DNA of 64,000 nt from DP-36 sp036004365 (GCA_036004365.1 DASYRN010000200.1:1-64000), one strand, 5' to 3'. Counted from the stretch's first letter, positions 56,163 through 64,000 are shown. The notes: generated by a model not told the origin, from the sequence alone. Translations and numbers: made by a program.

Positions 56163-56527
56163 TTCAGATGAGAACGGTGTTAGATGTTGCGGACAATTCC
56201 GGTGCCCGCAAAGTCCAATGCATCAAGGTCTTGGGTGGAAGCAAGCGCAAATACGCCTCCATCGGAGATGTCATTGTTGTGTCAGTGAAAGAGGCGAACC
56301 CCAACGCAAAGGTGAAAAAGGGAGACGTGATGAAAGCTGTGGTCGTGCGAACCGCCAAGGAGCTAGGGCGGGGGGACGGAACCTATATTAAGTTTGATAA
56401 CAATTCGGCGGTCCTAATCGACAATCAGAAAGAACCGATCGGTACGCGTATTTTCGGACCTGTAGCGCGCGAGCTTAGAGCAAAAAAGTTTATGAAGATT
56501 ATTTCACTCGCGCCGGAGGTGCTTTAA
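56159..56527 (+). CDS. rplN: 50S ribosomal protein L14
   Basis: 122 residues; MIQMRTVLDVADNSGARKVQ, the standard start, fixes ATG 56159; the frame is open 30 codons further into rpsQ without homology. GDVMKAVVVRTAKELGRGDG and ARELRAKKFMKIISLAPEVL complete the family. Confidence 0.97.
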   Translation: MIQMRTVLDVADNSGARKVQCIKVLGGSKRKYASIGDVIVVSVKEANPNAKVKKGDVMKAVVVRTAKELGRGDGTYIKFDNNSAVLIDNQKEPIGTRIFGPVARELRAKKFMKIISLAPEVL

Positions 56528-56528
56528 A

Positions 56529-56594
56529 ATTTTGGATTTTGGATTGCCGATTTTAGATTAATCAAAAATCCAAAATCTCAAATCGAAAATTGGA
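56529..56594 (+). repeat. AT-rich palindrome between rplN and rplX
   Basis: GATTTTGGATT (56535-56545) is the exact complement of AATCCAAAATC (56567-56577), with weaker pairing outside. GATTGCCGATTTT in the loop is repeated at 63207, so the two loci share a longer sequence than the stem alone. Confidence 0.75.
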
Positions 56595-56596
56595 AC

Positions 56597-56908
56597 ATGA
56601 ACATTCGTAAGAACGATAGCGTGATGGTCGTTGCGGGTAGGGAGCGCGGGAAGACCGGCAAGGTGCTGAGGGTCATTCCCAAGAAGAATGTTGCCGTCAT
56701 TGAGCGAGTGAATCTGGTCAAGCGGCACACCCGCCCCAGGGGGCCCCAACAGTCGGGTGGAATCTTGGAAAAAGAGGCGCCTCTTCGGCTTTCTAATCTT
56801 ATGATCATGTGTGACAAGTGCAACGCTCCGGTCCGAGTCGGAAGAAAGTTCTTGGCGAGCGGCGAGAAGGTCCGTATCTGCCGGCGTTGTGGTGAACCTT
56901 TGGAATGA
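56597..56908 (+). CDS. rplX: 50S ribosomal protein L24
   Basis: 103 residues; the KOW motif NDSVMVVAGRERGKTGKVLR and IERVNLVKRHTRPRG. The C-terminal part has CDKC and CRRC pairs that could bind zinc, as in some L24 proteins. It overlaps rplE by four bases (ATGA). Confidence 0.96.
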   Translation: MNIRKNDSVMVVAGRERGKTGKVLRVIPKKNVAVIERVNLVKRHTRPRGPQQSGGILEKEAPLRLSNLMIMCDKCNAPVRVGRKFLASGEKVRICRRCGEPLE

Positions 56909-57495
56909 GTGAGCTTTTAGTTAAATCGGGACCGCTGGTCGAAACTAATAGTATGACACCGCGACTGAAAAAAAAGTACCAAGAAGAGGTGGTTCCGGCG
57001 ATGATGAAGGAGTTCGGCTACAAAAACCATCTCCAGGTGCCGCGCTTGGAAAAAGTTAGCTTAAATCTGGGCTTGAGTGAAGCGCTTCAGAATATCAAGG
57101 CTCTGGATGTGGCCGTCGCGGAGATTGCGGCGATCACTGGTCAGAAGCCGGTTATCACACGCGCTAAGAAAGCTATTGCTAATTTTAAGTTGCGCGAGGG
57201 GGTCGCCATCGGCTGCATGGTAACATTGAGGCGCGAGCGGATGTATGAGTTCTTAGACCGTTTGATCCACGTGGCCTTGGCTCGCGTGAGAGATTTTAAA
57301 GGAATTTCGGATCGCTCTTTTGACGGCCGTGGAAACTACTCTCTCGGCATCAAGGAACAGATCATTTTCCCTGAGATCCAGGCGGACAAGGTCGACAAAA
57401 CGAGAGGACTGACAGTCTCTATCGTGACAACAGCCGGGACGGATCAAGAAGGCAGAGCCTTGCTCAAGTATTTGGGGATGCCGTTCACGAGTTAA
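56905..57495 (+). CDS. rplE: 50S ribosomal protein L5
   Basis: Contacts 5S rRNA and P-site tRNA. VPRLEKVSLNLGLSEALQNI, GQKPVITRAKKAIANFKLRE and FPEIQADKVDKTRGLTVSIV are typical. The ATGA overlap with rplX favours ATG 56905 (196 residues); ATG 56953 would give 180, the usual length, so the first 16 residues are uncertain. Confidence 0.95.
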   Translation: MSELLVKSGPLVETNSMTPRLKKKYQEEVVPAMMKEFGYKNHLQVPRLEKVSLNLGLSEALQNIKALDVAVAEIAAITGQKPVITRAKKAIANFKLREGVAIGCMVTLRRERMYEFLDRLIHVALARVRDFKGISDRSFDGRGNYSLGIKEQIIFPEIQADKVDKTRGLTVSIVTTAGTDQEGRALLKYLGMPFTS

Positions 57496-57509
57496 AGAGG
57501 GAGAGTTCC

Positions 57510-57695
57510 TTGGCAAAAAAATGTCTTCGGATCAAAGCGGAGAGACCCAACAAGTTCAAGGTGCGGCAGTATAACCGCTGTCCGATCTGCGGCAGGGCCA
57601 GGGCTTTTTTCCGACGCTTTCGGATGTGCCGAATTTGCCTGAGGGATCTGGCCCGTAAAGGCCATATCCCAGGATTGATTAAGGCGAGCTGGTAA
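57510..57695 (+). CDS. rpsZ: 30S ribosomal protein S14, type Z (zinc-binding)
   Basis: The 61-residue short S14 with two zinc pairs (CPICG and CRIC). It reads MAKKCLRIKAERPNKFKVRQ near the start and ends ARKGHIPGLIKASW. It starts at TTG 57510, supported by AGGGAG at good spacing. The longer zinc-free S14 is not in the window. Confidence 0.95.
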   Translation: MAKKCLRIKAERPNKFKVRQYNRCPICGRARAFFRRFRMCRICLRDLARKGHIPGLIKASW

Positions 57696-57711
57696 TCCAC
57701 GGTAGAACAAA

Positions 57712-58116
57712 ATGGCTATGACAGATCCGATCGCGGACATGTTCACCCGGATCCGAAATGCGGCCCAGGCTCGGCATGAGGCCGTCGGTGTCCCTTGGTC
57801 GCGTATCAAGGAGCGTATCGCCAGGATCTTGGTCGAAGAAGGATATTTGCAGGACGTGAAAAGAGTAAAGGCCAAGGGTTGGGCCGGCGAGGAGCTCCGC
57901 ATCCAATTGAAATTCGATAAGAACAACGAGCCAGTGATTTCCGGGCTAAAGAGGGTAAGTAAACCCAGCATGCGAGTCTATGTGGGGGTCCGAGAGATTC
58001 CCCCTGTCCGCAAGGGTTTGGGGATCAGTATCCTTTCGACCCCCAGGGGGATCCTCGCAGATAGGGAAGCGCAAAAAGCCAAGGTGGGCGGGGAATTGAT
58101 TTGCTCCGTGTGGTGA
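57712..58116 (+). CDS. rpsH: 30S ribosomal protein S8
   Basis: 134 residues; TDPIADMFTRIRNAAQARHE, GLKRVSKPSMRVYVGVREIP, GISILSTPRGILADREAQKA and the C-terminal GGELICSVW. In several bacteria S8 also controls spc-operon translation. Confidence 0.97.
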   Translation: MAMTDPIADMFTRIRNAAQARHEAVGVPWSRIKERIARILVEEGYLQDVKRVKAKGWAGEELRIQLKFDKNNEPVISGLKRVSKPSMRVYVGVREIPPVRKGLGISILSTPRGILADREAQKAKVGGELICSVW

Positions 58117-58135
58117 TTCAGGCTGAGGTCTAAGA

Positions 58136-58687
58136 GTGTCACGCATTGGAAGACTGCCCATAGCGATCCCTAGTGGAATCAAAGTCATTTTAGAGGATCG
58201 GGCCGTTCGTGTTGAAGGGCCAAAAGGAAAGCTCAGCGCGGCAATTCCTTCCGGGGTCCAGGTAAAGATGGAGGGAAATCTACTGCGGATAAACCGGGAG
58301 GCCGACGATAGAGAAATCCGGGCTCTCCATGGGCTTACCAGGAAGCTCGTCGCCAACATGGTCGAGGGAGTGAGCCGGGGCTTTAGCCGCGTTTTGGAGA
58401 TTAACGGTGTGGGTTACCGGGCGGAGGTCAAGGGTTCAGAGCTCCATTTGACTCTCGGGTTTTCCCATCCCGTTGTTTTTCCTTTACCGCCGGGAGTGAC
58501 GGCGACGGTAGAGCGGCAAGTTGTGGTTACCCTCCAAGGCGCCGACAAGCAGCTGCTAGGCAAGACCGCGGCCATGTTGAGGGCTCTTAGGCCTCCAGAG
58601 CCTTACAAAGGTAAGGGGATCAAGTACCGCGAAGAAGTCATCAAACGCAAGGCCGGCAAGGCGGTCGGTGCAGCCGGTTCTGCTTAA
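58136..58687 (+). CDS. rplF: 50S ribosomal protein L6
   Basis: 183 residues from GTG 58136: SRIGRLPIAIPSGIKVILED, NMVEGVSRGFSRVLEINGVG, then GFSHPVVFPLPPGVTATVE and the C-terminal PPEPYKGKGIKYREEVIKRK with the KGKG motif. Confidence 0.97.
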   Translation: MSRIGRLPIAIPSGIKVILEDRAVRVEGPKGKLSAAIPSGVQVKMEGNLLRINREADDREIRALHGLTRKLVANMVEGVSRGFSRVLEINGVGYRAEVKGSELHLTLGFSHPVVFPLPPGVTATVERQVVVTLQGADKQLLGKTAAMLRALRPPEPYKGKGIKYREEVIKRKAGKAVGAAGSA

Positions 58688-58704
58688 ACTGTGGATTGTA
58701 GAGG

Positions 58705-59070
58705 ATGTTGACAAATCAGAGACAACTTGGAAGAAAGCGCCGACAGGACCGGGTCCGGAAGAAAGTTTGGGGGACCGATGCGAGTCCGCGGCTTTGTGTG
58801 TATCGAAGTCTGAAGCACATCTATGCCCAGGTCATCTCCGACGAAAAAGGGGCGACCCTCGCTTCTGTCTCAACTCTCTCTAAGGATTTGCGGGGGAGGC
58901 TCAAAAAGTCCAAGCGTATGGATGCGGCCAGAGAGGTGGGGCTGGTTTTAGCTCGGCTCTGCAAGGAGAAAAACATTACGAGAGTCATTTTTGATCGCAA
59001 CGGATTTATTTTTCATGGGCGCGTGAAGGCCTTGGCGGAGGCGGCGCGCGAGGGAGGCCTAGTCTTTTAG
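58705..59070 (+). CDS. rplR: 50S ribosomal protein L18
   Basis: 121 residues; binds 5S rRNA with L5. VWGTDASPRLCVYRSLKHIY, AQVISDEKGATLASVSTLS, FDRNGFIFHGRVKALAEAAR. GAGG abuts ATG 58705, so the TTG at 58708 is a possible true start. Confidence 0.96.
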   Translation: MLTNQRQLGRKRRQDRVRKKVWGTDASPRLCVYRSLKHIYAQVISDEKGATLASVSTLSKDLRGRLKKSKRMDAAREVGLVLARLCKEKNITRVIFDRNGFIFHGRVKALAEAAREGGLVF

Positions 59071-59071
59071 G

Positions 59072-59130
59072 ACTGAGTGACGAGTGCCAAGGGCTGAGTT
59101 TTCCTCATTGCTCAGTCCTCAGCACTCAGT
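59072..59130 (+). repeat. Palindrome between rplR and rpsE
   Basis: ACTGAGTG (59072-59079) pairs with CACTCAGT (59123-59130), and inner CTGAG (59094-59098) pairs with CTCAG (59111-59115). Its core words match the repeat near tRNA-Pro at 19785. Confidence 0.6.
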
Positions 59131-59141
59131 ACTGGAGCGAG

Positions 59142-59639
59142 ATGGAACGGATCGATCCACAGGGTCTGGAATTAAAAGAAAGGGTGGTCCACATCAGCCG
59201 GGTAGCCAAGGTGGTCAAGGGAGGTCGCCGTTTTAGCTTCAACGCCTTGATCGTTGTTGGAGATGGAAAGGCCACCGTCGGTTATGGTTTAGGCAAAGCC
59301 AAGGAAGTGCCAGAGGCCATTCGCAAGGGCTTAGAACAGGCTAAGAAGGGTTTGATGAGGGTTCCAGTCGTTGATGGAACGATTCCTTTTGAGGTCACGG
59401 GTCGTTTCGGGGCCGGCTACGTCATACTTAAGCCTGCGTCCGAAGGGACGGGCGTGATTGCAGGAGGCGGCGTGCGCGCCGTGGTAGAAGCCGCAGGGAT
59501 CCAGAATGTGCTTACTAAATGTATTGGCTCGAACAATCCGCATAATATGGTGAAGGCGACATTCGAGGCCTTGAAAGATCTCAAGCTGGCGGAAGAGATC
59601 GCCAGCAAGAGAGGCAAGAACTTAGCGGAGATTCGCTGA
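59142..59639 (+). CDS. rpsE: 30S ribosomal protein S5
   Basis: 165 residues: RVVHISRVAKVVKGGRRFSF, VGDGKATVGYGLGKAKEVPE, FGAGYVILKPASEGTGVIAG, NAHNMVKATF-like NPHNMVKATFEAL. It is followed after two bases by rplO; the rpmD gene usually found between them is absent. Confidence 0.97.
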   Translation: MERIDPQGLELKERVVHISRVAKVVKGGRRFSFNALIVVGDGKATVGYGLGKAKEVPEAIRKGLEQAKKGLMRVPVVDGTIPFEVTGRFGAGYVILKPASEGTGVIAGGGVRAVVEAAGIQNVLTKCIGSNNPHNMVKATFEALKDLKLAEEIASKRGKNLAEIR

Positions 59640-59641
59640 TC

Positions 59642-60094
59642 ATGGATCTGCGTCATTTAAGACCGGCTCCGGGCTCTACGAAGGCGAGAAAACGCGTCGG
59701 TAGAGGAGATGGCTCGGGGCACGGGAAGACTTCGTGCCGAGGCCACAAAGGGCTTGGGGCCCGCTCCGGTGGAAGTGTGAGGCCGGGGTTTGAAGGTGGG
59801 CAGATGCCGCTTCAGCGGCGCGTGCCCAAGCGCGGATTTCGTAACGCCTTCAGAGAAAACAGGGCAATAGTCAATCTGGGACAGCTGGAGGTTTTTGCGT
59901 CAGGCAGCGAGGTCACGCCTGAGCTTTTGCGGGAACATGGACTGATCCACGGACGGGACACTCGGATCAAGATCTTAGCCGATGGATCACTCTCTAAACC
60001 CCTGACTGTCAGGGCCCATGGGTTTTCCGCCAAGGCGAAGGAAAAAATTGAAGCCCTAGGCGGGAAAGCGGAGTTGCTGAGCTCTCATGCTTGA
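59642..60094 (+). CDS. rplO: 50S ribosomal protein L15
   Basis: 150 residues: HLRPAPGSTKARKRVGRGDG, KTSCRGHKGLGARSGGSVRP, FEGGQMPLQRRVPKRGF. It overlaps secY by eight bases. Confidence 0.97.
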   Translation: MDLRHLRPAPGSTKARKRVGRGDGSGHGKTSCRGHKGLGARSGGSVRPGFEGGQMPLQRRVPKRGFRNAFRENRAIVNLGQLEVFASGSEVTPELLREHGLIHGRDTRIKILADGSLSKPLTVRAHGFSAKAKEKIEALGGKAELLSSHA

Positions 60095-61397
60095 CGGTTT
60101 TCAAAACGCGACCAGGATTCCGGAGCTTCGTCGGAAGCTTCTTTTCACGCTGGCGATGCTGGCTGTATATCGCCTGGGTGTGCACATCCCGACCCCGGGG
60201 ATCGATCGACAAGCTCTGGCCGCCTTCTTTGACCGCGTCAAGGATACTATTTTCGGTCTTTTTAATCTGTTCTCCGGCGGTGCGTTGGAGCAGTTCTCGG
60301 TCTTTTCTTTGGGTATTATGCCCTATATCAGTGCGTCGATCATTCTACAGCTTCTCACGGTGGTGTTTCCGTATTTGGAGCGGCTTTCCAAGGAAGGCGA
60401 AGTCGGTCGAAGAAAGATTACTCAGTATACCCGCTACGGAACCATCGTGCTTTCAATCATTCAGGGACTCATGATCAGTTTCGGACTCGAGGGCACCCGG
60501 GGTCCGGGAGGTGAGGCTATTGTCTTCGAGCCCGGATGGAAGTTCCGTCTCATGACGGTGATTAGTCTGAGTGCGGGAACGGCGTTTATCATGTGGCTCG
60601 GGGAGCAGATCACGGAGCGGGGTGTCGGTAATGGGATCTCTCTTATTATTTTCGCAGGAATCGTTGCCCGCTTACCCTCGGCGATCACGACGACTTTTCA
60701 GTTTGTTCGCGAAGGTGAGATCGGAATTTTGATTGTCCTTTTGGTCACGGTGCTCATGGTGCTTGTGGTGGGGGTCATTGTGTTTATGGAGCGCGGACAA
60801 CGGAGGATCCCGGTCCAATATGCGAAGAGGGTTGTTGGACGTAGGATGTATGGCGGGCAGAGCTCCCACCTGCCGCTAAAGATCAATACTTCGGGAGTCA
60901 TTCCGCCCATCTTTGCTTCTTCGATCCTGATCTTCCCTGCGACCCTGGCTCAGTTTGCTCCATTTCCTTGGACTCAAACGCTTGCGGGATATCTCGCTCC
61001 GGGTCAGTGGATGCACGATGTTTTATATGTCGGTTTGATCATCTTTTTTTGTTATTTTTATACTGCGGTTGTCTTTAATCCCGTGGATGTCGCCGAAAAT
61101 ATGAGGAAGTTCGGAGGGTACATACCGGGAATACGGCCCGGTCAAAAGACAGCAGAATTTATTGACCGCGTGCTTTCTCGAATCACCCTAGGAGGGGCGA
61201 TTTATCTTTCAGTAGTGGCGCTTCTACCCACCATTCTTATCGGCCAGTTTAACGTGCCCTTTTACTTTGGCGGGACCGCGCTTCTGATCGTGGTTGGAGT
61301 GGCCATGGATACTGTGGCTCAAGTTGAAACACACATGATTACCCGTAACTACGAAGGGTTTATGAAGCGAGGTCGCCTGCGTGGGAGAAGAGGTTAA
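60087..61397 (+). CDS. secY: Preprotein translocase subunit SecY
   Basis: The protein-conducting channel, 436 residues with ten membrane helices. LGVHIPTPGIDRQALAAFF, SLGIMPYISASIILQLL, GNGISLIIFAGIVARLP, then FNPVDVAENMRKFGGYIPG and PGQKTAEFIDRVLSRITLGG are canonical. The partner SecE is at 36475-36690; no secG is in the window. Confidence 0.97.
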   Translation: MLDGFQNATRIPELRRKLLFTLAMLAVYRLGVHIPTPGIDRQALAAFFDRVKDTIFGLFNLFSGGALEQFSVFSLGIMPYISASIILQLLTVVFPYLERLSKEGEVGRRKITQYTRYGTIVLSIIQGLMISFGLEGTRGPGGEAIVFEPGWKFRLMTVISLSAGTAFIMWLGEQITERGVGNGISLIIFAGIVARLPSAITTTFQFVREGEIGILIVLLVTVLMVLVVGVIVFMERGQRRIPVQYAKRVVGRRMYGGQSSHLPLKINTSGVIPPIFASSILIFPATLAQFAPFPWTQTLAGYLAPGQWMHDVLYVGLIIFFCYFYTAVVFNPVDVAENMRKFGGYIPGIRPGQKTAEFIDRVLSRITLGGAIYLSVVALLPTILIGQFNVPFYFGGTALLIVVGVAMDTVAQVETHMITRNYEGFMKRGRLRGRRG

Positions 61398-61418
61398 GAA
61401 TAGCTTGGTGAACGTGTC

Positions 61419-62072
61419 GTGCGGCTTGTCTTGTTGGGCCCTCCGGGCGCGGGTAAAGGAACTCAGGCAAAGTTTCTCCAGCAGAGATACGGAGCGTGTC
61501 AGGTATCTACCGGCGAGATCCTGAGGAAGGCGGTGGCACAACGAAGCGCTTTAGGTCAGAAAGCTGCTCAATATCTGGACAAGGGGGAATTGGTTCCTGA
61601 CAAGGTTATGGTCAACCTTGTGGCTGAACGCTTACAAGACGTAGACTGCAGAACTGGCTTCATTCTGGATGGCTTTCCCAGGACTATCGCCCAAGCAGAC
61701 GGCCTTGAGGGCATTTTGAGGAAGATGGGTCTCAGCCTCGACGGGGTTTTGTATATTGGTATTCCGCAAGAGGTGATCGTTCAGAGATTAGCAGGGCGGC
61801 GGACGTGCAGACACTGCGGGACCCTTTTTCATACGAAATTTAATCCGCCCCGTCGGAAGAATATCTGCGATCGGTGCGGTGGGGAGCTTTATCAGAGAGA
61901 AGACGATCGGGAAGAGACGGTGAGGGCGCGGCTCAAAGTGTACGAGACGCAGACTGCGCCGCTGGTTGACTATTATCGGAGGAAAGGTCTTGTGAAAGAA
62001 GTTGACGGGGATGGGAGCGTGGAGGGAATTCGGGATCGTATTTTTGGTATACTGGCGGAGATCGAGGGATGA
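61419..62072 (+). CDS. adk: Adenylate kinase, zinc-binding LID form
   Basis: Interconverts ATP, ADP and AMP. 217 residues from GTG 61419: P-loop LGPPGAGKGTQAKFL, VSTGEILRKAV, FILDGFPRTIAQADGLE. The LID carries four cysteines (CRHC ... CDRC), a structural zinc site. It sits between secY and map; its stop overlaps the map start (ATGA). Confidence 0.97.
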   Translation: MRLVLLGPPGAGKGTQAKFLQQRYGACQVSTGEILRKAVAQRSALGQKAAQYLDKGELVPDKVMVNLVAERLQDVDCRTGFILDGFPRTIAQADGLEGILRKMGLSLDGVLYIGIPQEVIVQRLAGRRTCRHCGTLFHTKFNPPRRKNICDRCGGELYQREDDREETVRARLKVYETQTAPLVDYYRRKGLVKEVDGDGSVEGIRDRIFGILAEIEG

Positions 62073-62827
62073 TCTCTCTCAAATCCGCGCATGAGATTGA
62101 GATCATGCGTCGCGCTAACATCATCGTCGCTGAGATTCTGGAAGAACTGAAAAAAAAAGTAGTTCCAGGTGTAAGCACCGCGGAGCTTGACGCGTTGGCT
62201 GAGGAGCTCATCTATAAAAAGAAGGCCCACCCGGCCTTCAAGGGGTATACCATGGCGGGAAAGGTATTTCCCTGTGTGCTTTGTACCTCAGTCAATGATG
62301 AGATCGTCCACGGGATCCCTTCGGATCGGAGTCTTGTAAACGGGGACATCATCGGACTGGATTTCGGCGTCGTCTATGAGGGGTTCTATGGGGACTCTGC
62401 TGTGACTCTAGGTGTCGGAGAGGTGAGCGAAGAGGCGCAACGTTTGATGCAGGTAACCGAAGAGGCCCTTTACAAGGGAATTGAGCAGCTCCGAGAAGGA
62501 AAGAGGTTGGGTGATCTCTCTTCGGTGATTCAAAGAACAGTTGAGGAGGCGGGTTTTTCAGTAGTTCGAGCATTTGTCGGTCATGGGATCGGCAAAAAAC
62601 TCCATGAAGAACCACCGGTTCCCAATTACGGTGAGCCAGACCGTGGGGTTCGGTTGAGAGAGGGGATGGTTTTGGCGATCGAGCCGATGGTTAACGTGGG
62701 AGGATGTGAGGTCCAGATCAAAGAAGACGGTTGGACCGCCATAACGCGAGATGGGAGCCTGGCAGCTCATTTTGAGCATTCTGTAGCGATCACCAAAAAT
62801 GGTCCTTATATTTTGAGCAAACTTTAA
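62069..62827 (+). CDS. map: Methionine aminopeptidase, type I
   Basis: Removes the initiator methionine. 252 residues; metal ligands are visible in GDIIGLDFGVVYEGFYGDSA, FVGHGIGKKLHEEPPVPNYG, EPMVNVGG and FEHSVAITKNG. The start overlaps the adk stop. Confidence 0.97.
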   Translation: MISLKSAHEIEIMRRANIIVAEILEELKKKVVPGVSTAELDALAEELIYKKKAHPAFKGYTMAGKVFPCVLCTSVNDEIVHGIPSDRSLVNGDIIGLDFGVVYEGFYGDSAVTLGVGEVSEEAQRLMQVTEEALYKGIEQLREGKRLGDLSSVIQRTVEEAGFSVVRAFVGHGIGKKLHEEPPVPNYGEPDRGVRLREGMVLAIEPMVNVGGCEVQIKEDGWTAITRDGSLAAHFEHSVAITKNGPYILSKL

Positions 62828-62839
62828 ATCTTATCTCTT

Positions 62840-63058
62840 ATGCCCAAAGAAGATGCCATCGAGGTAACCGGGACAGTGTTGGAGACGCTGCCCAATGCGA
62901 TGTTTCGCGTGCAGTTGGATAACGGTCACAAGGTCTTGGCGCATATCTCTGGTAAGATGCGAATGCACTATATCAAGATTCTCCCGGGGGATAAGGTCAA
63001 GATCGAGTTGTCTCCTTACGATTTGGCGCGAGGACGAATTATTTACCGTGAAAAGTAA
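62840..63058 (+). CDS. infA: Translation initiation factor IF-1
   Basis: 72 residues, an OB fold: MPKEDAIEVTGTVLETLPNA, FRVQLDNGHKVLAHISGKMR, LSPYDLARGRIIYREK. A normal full-length IF-1 ahead of rpmJ. Confidence 0.97.
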   Translation: MPKEDAIEVTGTVLETLPNAMFRVQLDNGHKVLAHISGKMRMHYIKILPGDKVKIELSPYDLARGRIIYREK

Positions 63059-63076
63059 ACCGACTGGAGTGGGCGA

Positions 63077-63190
63077 GTGAAGGTCAGGGCATCTGTCAAA
63101 AAGATCTGCAACAAATGTAAGGTGATACGGCGTAAGGGTGTGGTCCGGATCGTCTGCGTCAATACGCGGCATAAACAAAGACAAGGCTAG
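63077..63190 (+). CDS. rpmJ: 50S ribosomal protein L36
   Basis: A 37-residue zinc-binding protein from GTG 63077. It reads MKVRASVKKICNKCKVIRRK, then GVVRIVCVNTRHKQRQG, with the three cysteines and one histidine of the C-plus form. infA-rpmJ-rpsM order is standard. Confidence 0.96.
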   Translation: MKVRASVKKICNKCKVIRRKGVVRIVCVNTRHKQRQG

Positions 63191-63262
63191 ATAATTTCGG
63201 ATTTTAGATTGCCGATTTTCGATTGACTTAATCTAAAATCCAAAATCTAAAATCAAAAATGG
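63191..63262 (+). repeat. AT-rich palindrome between rpmJ and rpsM
   Basis: GATTTTAGATT (63200-63210) is the exact complement of AATCTAAAATC (63230-63240), with further AAAATC words after it. GATTGCCGATTTT in the loop is shared with the repeat at 56529-56594. Confidence 0.75.
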
Positions 63263-63291
63263 GGATGGGATAAAACAGCAGAGGAGGCGAT

Positions 63292-63675
63292 ATGGCACGC
63301 ATAGCCGGAGTCGATTTGCCCAGAAATAAGAGGATGGAGGTTGCGCTGACTTACATCTACGGGATTGGAAGGGGCGCTTCAAGGAGGATCCTCCAGGCAT
63401 CTGGCGTTCAGTTCGATACAAAGAGCGATAACCTGACGGACGACGAGGTCGTGAGAATTCGCCAGATCATCGACCAAAGTCATAAGGTCGAGGGGGATCT
63501 GAGACGTGAGGTGTCGGCCAACATCAAGCGGCACATAGATATGGGATCCTATCGCGGACAACGCCACCGCAAAGGTTTGCCCGTTCGCGGACAAAGAACC
63601 CACACGAATGCGCGGACGCGCAAAGGGCCGCGCAAGACGGTCGCCGGAAAGAAGGCAGCGCCGTCAAAGGGGTAA
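63292..63675 (+). CDS. rpsM: 30S ribosomal protein S13
   Basis: 127 residues: MARIAGVDLPRNKRMEVALT, YIYGIGRGASRRILQASGV and the basic C-terminal RHRKGLPVRGQRTHTNARTR, KGPRKT that contacts the P-site tRNA. GGAGG precedes the ATG. Confidence 0.97.
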   Translation: MARIAGVDLPRNKRMEVALTYIYGIGRGASRRILQASGVQFDTKSDNLTDDEVVRIRQIIDQSHKVEGDLRREVSANIKRHIDMGSYRGQRHRKGLPVRGQRTHTNARTRKGPRKTVAGKKAAPSKG

Positions 63676-63687
63676 TTGCGGGCAGCC

Positions 63688-63729
63688 TTCAGCTCTCGGC
63701 GGCTAGCTGGAAATATTCTAGAAGCTGAA
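63688..63729 (+). repeat. Palindrome between rpsM and rpsK
   Basis: TTCAGCT (63688-63694) pairs with AGCTGAA (63723-63729). The loop contains CTGGAAATATTC (63707-63718), shared with the repeat at 34774-34853. Confidence 0.5.
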
Positions 63730-63754
63730 AGGTGATAGCGACCTAGGAGAAAAT

Positions 63755-64000
63755 ATGGCAAAGGACGACGCGACAACCCAAGAGAAGAGGGCCGAAGGGA
63801 AAGCGGAAGAGAAGGCTTCTGAGAAGACTGCGCGAAAAAAACGCGGCAAAAAAAACATATCAGAGGGTATTGCCCACATTCATTCGACCTTCAACAATAC
63901 GATAGTCACGATCACTGACTATCAGGGCAATGTCATTTCATGGTCGAGCGCCGGAACGATGGGCTTTAAGGGATCGCGCAAGGGAACTCCGTTTGCCGCC
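63755..64000 (+). CDS. rpsK: 30S ribosomal protein S11, cut by the window end
   Basis: 82 codons are visible. After a charged N-terminal stretch (DDATTQEKRAEGKAEEKASE), the S11 core begins with ISEGIAHIHSTFNNTIVTIT and SWSSAGTMGFKGSRKGTPFA. The N-terminal tail before the core is about 35 residues, some 15 longer than in typical S11. The C-terminus lies outside the window. AGGAGA precedes the ATG. Confidence 0.96.
   Translation, partial: MAKDDATTQEKRAEGKAEEKASEKTARKKRGKKNISEGIAHIHSTFNNTIVTITDYQGNVISWSSAGTMGFKGSRKGTPFAA

Overview
The window is a chromosomal segment of a diderm (Gram-negative) bacterium. It carries the LPS-export permeases LptF/LptG and the outer-membrane lipid-trafficking protein MlaC. 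The thr-tyr-gly-thr tRNA/tuf operon, the tig-clpP-clpX-lon cluster and a fused rpo-str-S10-spc supercluster with secY, adk, map, infA and rpmJ fit a deltaproteobacterial, NC10 or Nitrospirota-like uncultured lineage. That placement is inferred from gene order only; the window has no rRNA gene.

Layout. 1-1574: mostly non-coding, with one NYN-domain gene and a decayed histidine-kinase tail. 1632-3080: a MASE1-GGDEF diguanylate cyclase behind its own promoter. 3102-14641 (minus strand): a chemosensory operon, read as helix-turn-helix gene, cheR-TPR, two cheW, one chemoreceptor, cheA with a receiver domain, cheB, a receiver-GAF-like-kinase and a Cache-like sensor kinase. 14863-19645: yggS, yggT, a YhaM-type nuclease, an aldehyde dehydrogenase, rph and rdgB, followed by tRNA-Pro, Arg, His and Lys. 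20129-22466: a possible sigma-54 promoter, an unknown gene, a lytic transglycosylase and mlaC. 22606-28833: tRNA-Leu, tig, clpP, clpX, lon and hup. 28895-34187: tRNA-Val, tRNA-Asp, rplM-rpsI, argC, convergent lptFG and rlmB. 34238-64000: tRNA-tuf-rpmG-tRNA-Trp-secE-nusG-rplKAJL-rpoBC-rpsLG-fusA and then the S10/spc genes to a truncated rpsK.

The most unusual part is the chemosensory operon. It has no stand-alone cheY, so phosphate probably leaves CheA through receiver domains fused to CheA and to the next kinase. The last gene is a visible chimera: its periplasmic sensor half is a paralogue of the operon's chemoreceptor and its kinase half is a paralogue of the neighbouring receiver-kinase, with a sharp junction near base 3815. 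A further kinase tail survives beyond the diguanylate cyclase, so this locus has been duplicating and recombining. With a c-di-GMP synthase alongside, the module looks like a non-flagellar or alternative-output chemosensory system.

The translation supercluster is conventional in gene content but has several departures: no rpmD between rpsE and rplO, no tuf between fusA and rpsJ, an Ala/Pro-rich tail on S19, a strong intrinsic-terminator-like hairpin directly before fusA, and short palindromic repeats of at least two sequence families in many of the longer intergenic gaps.
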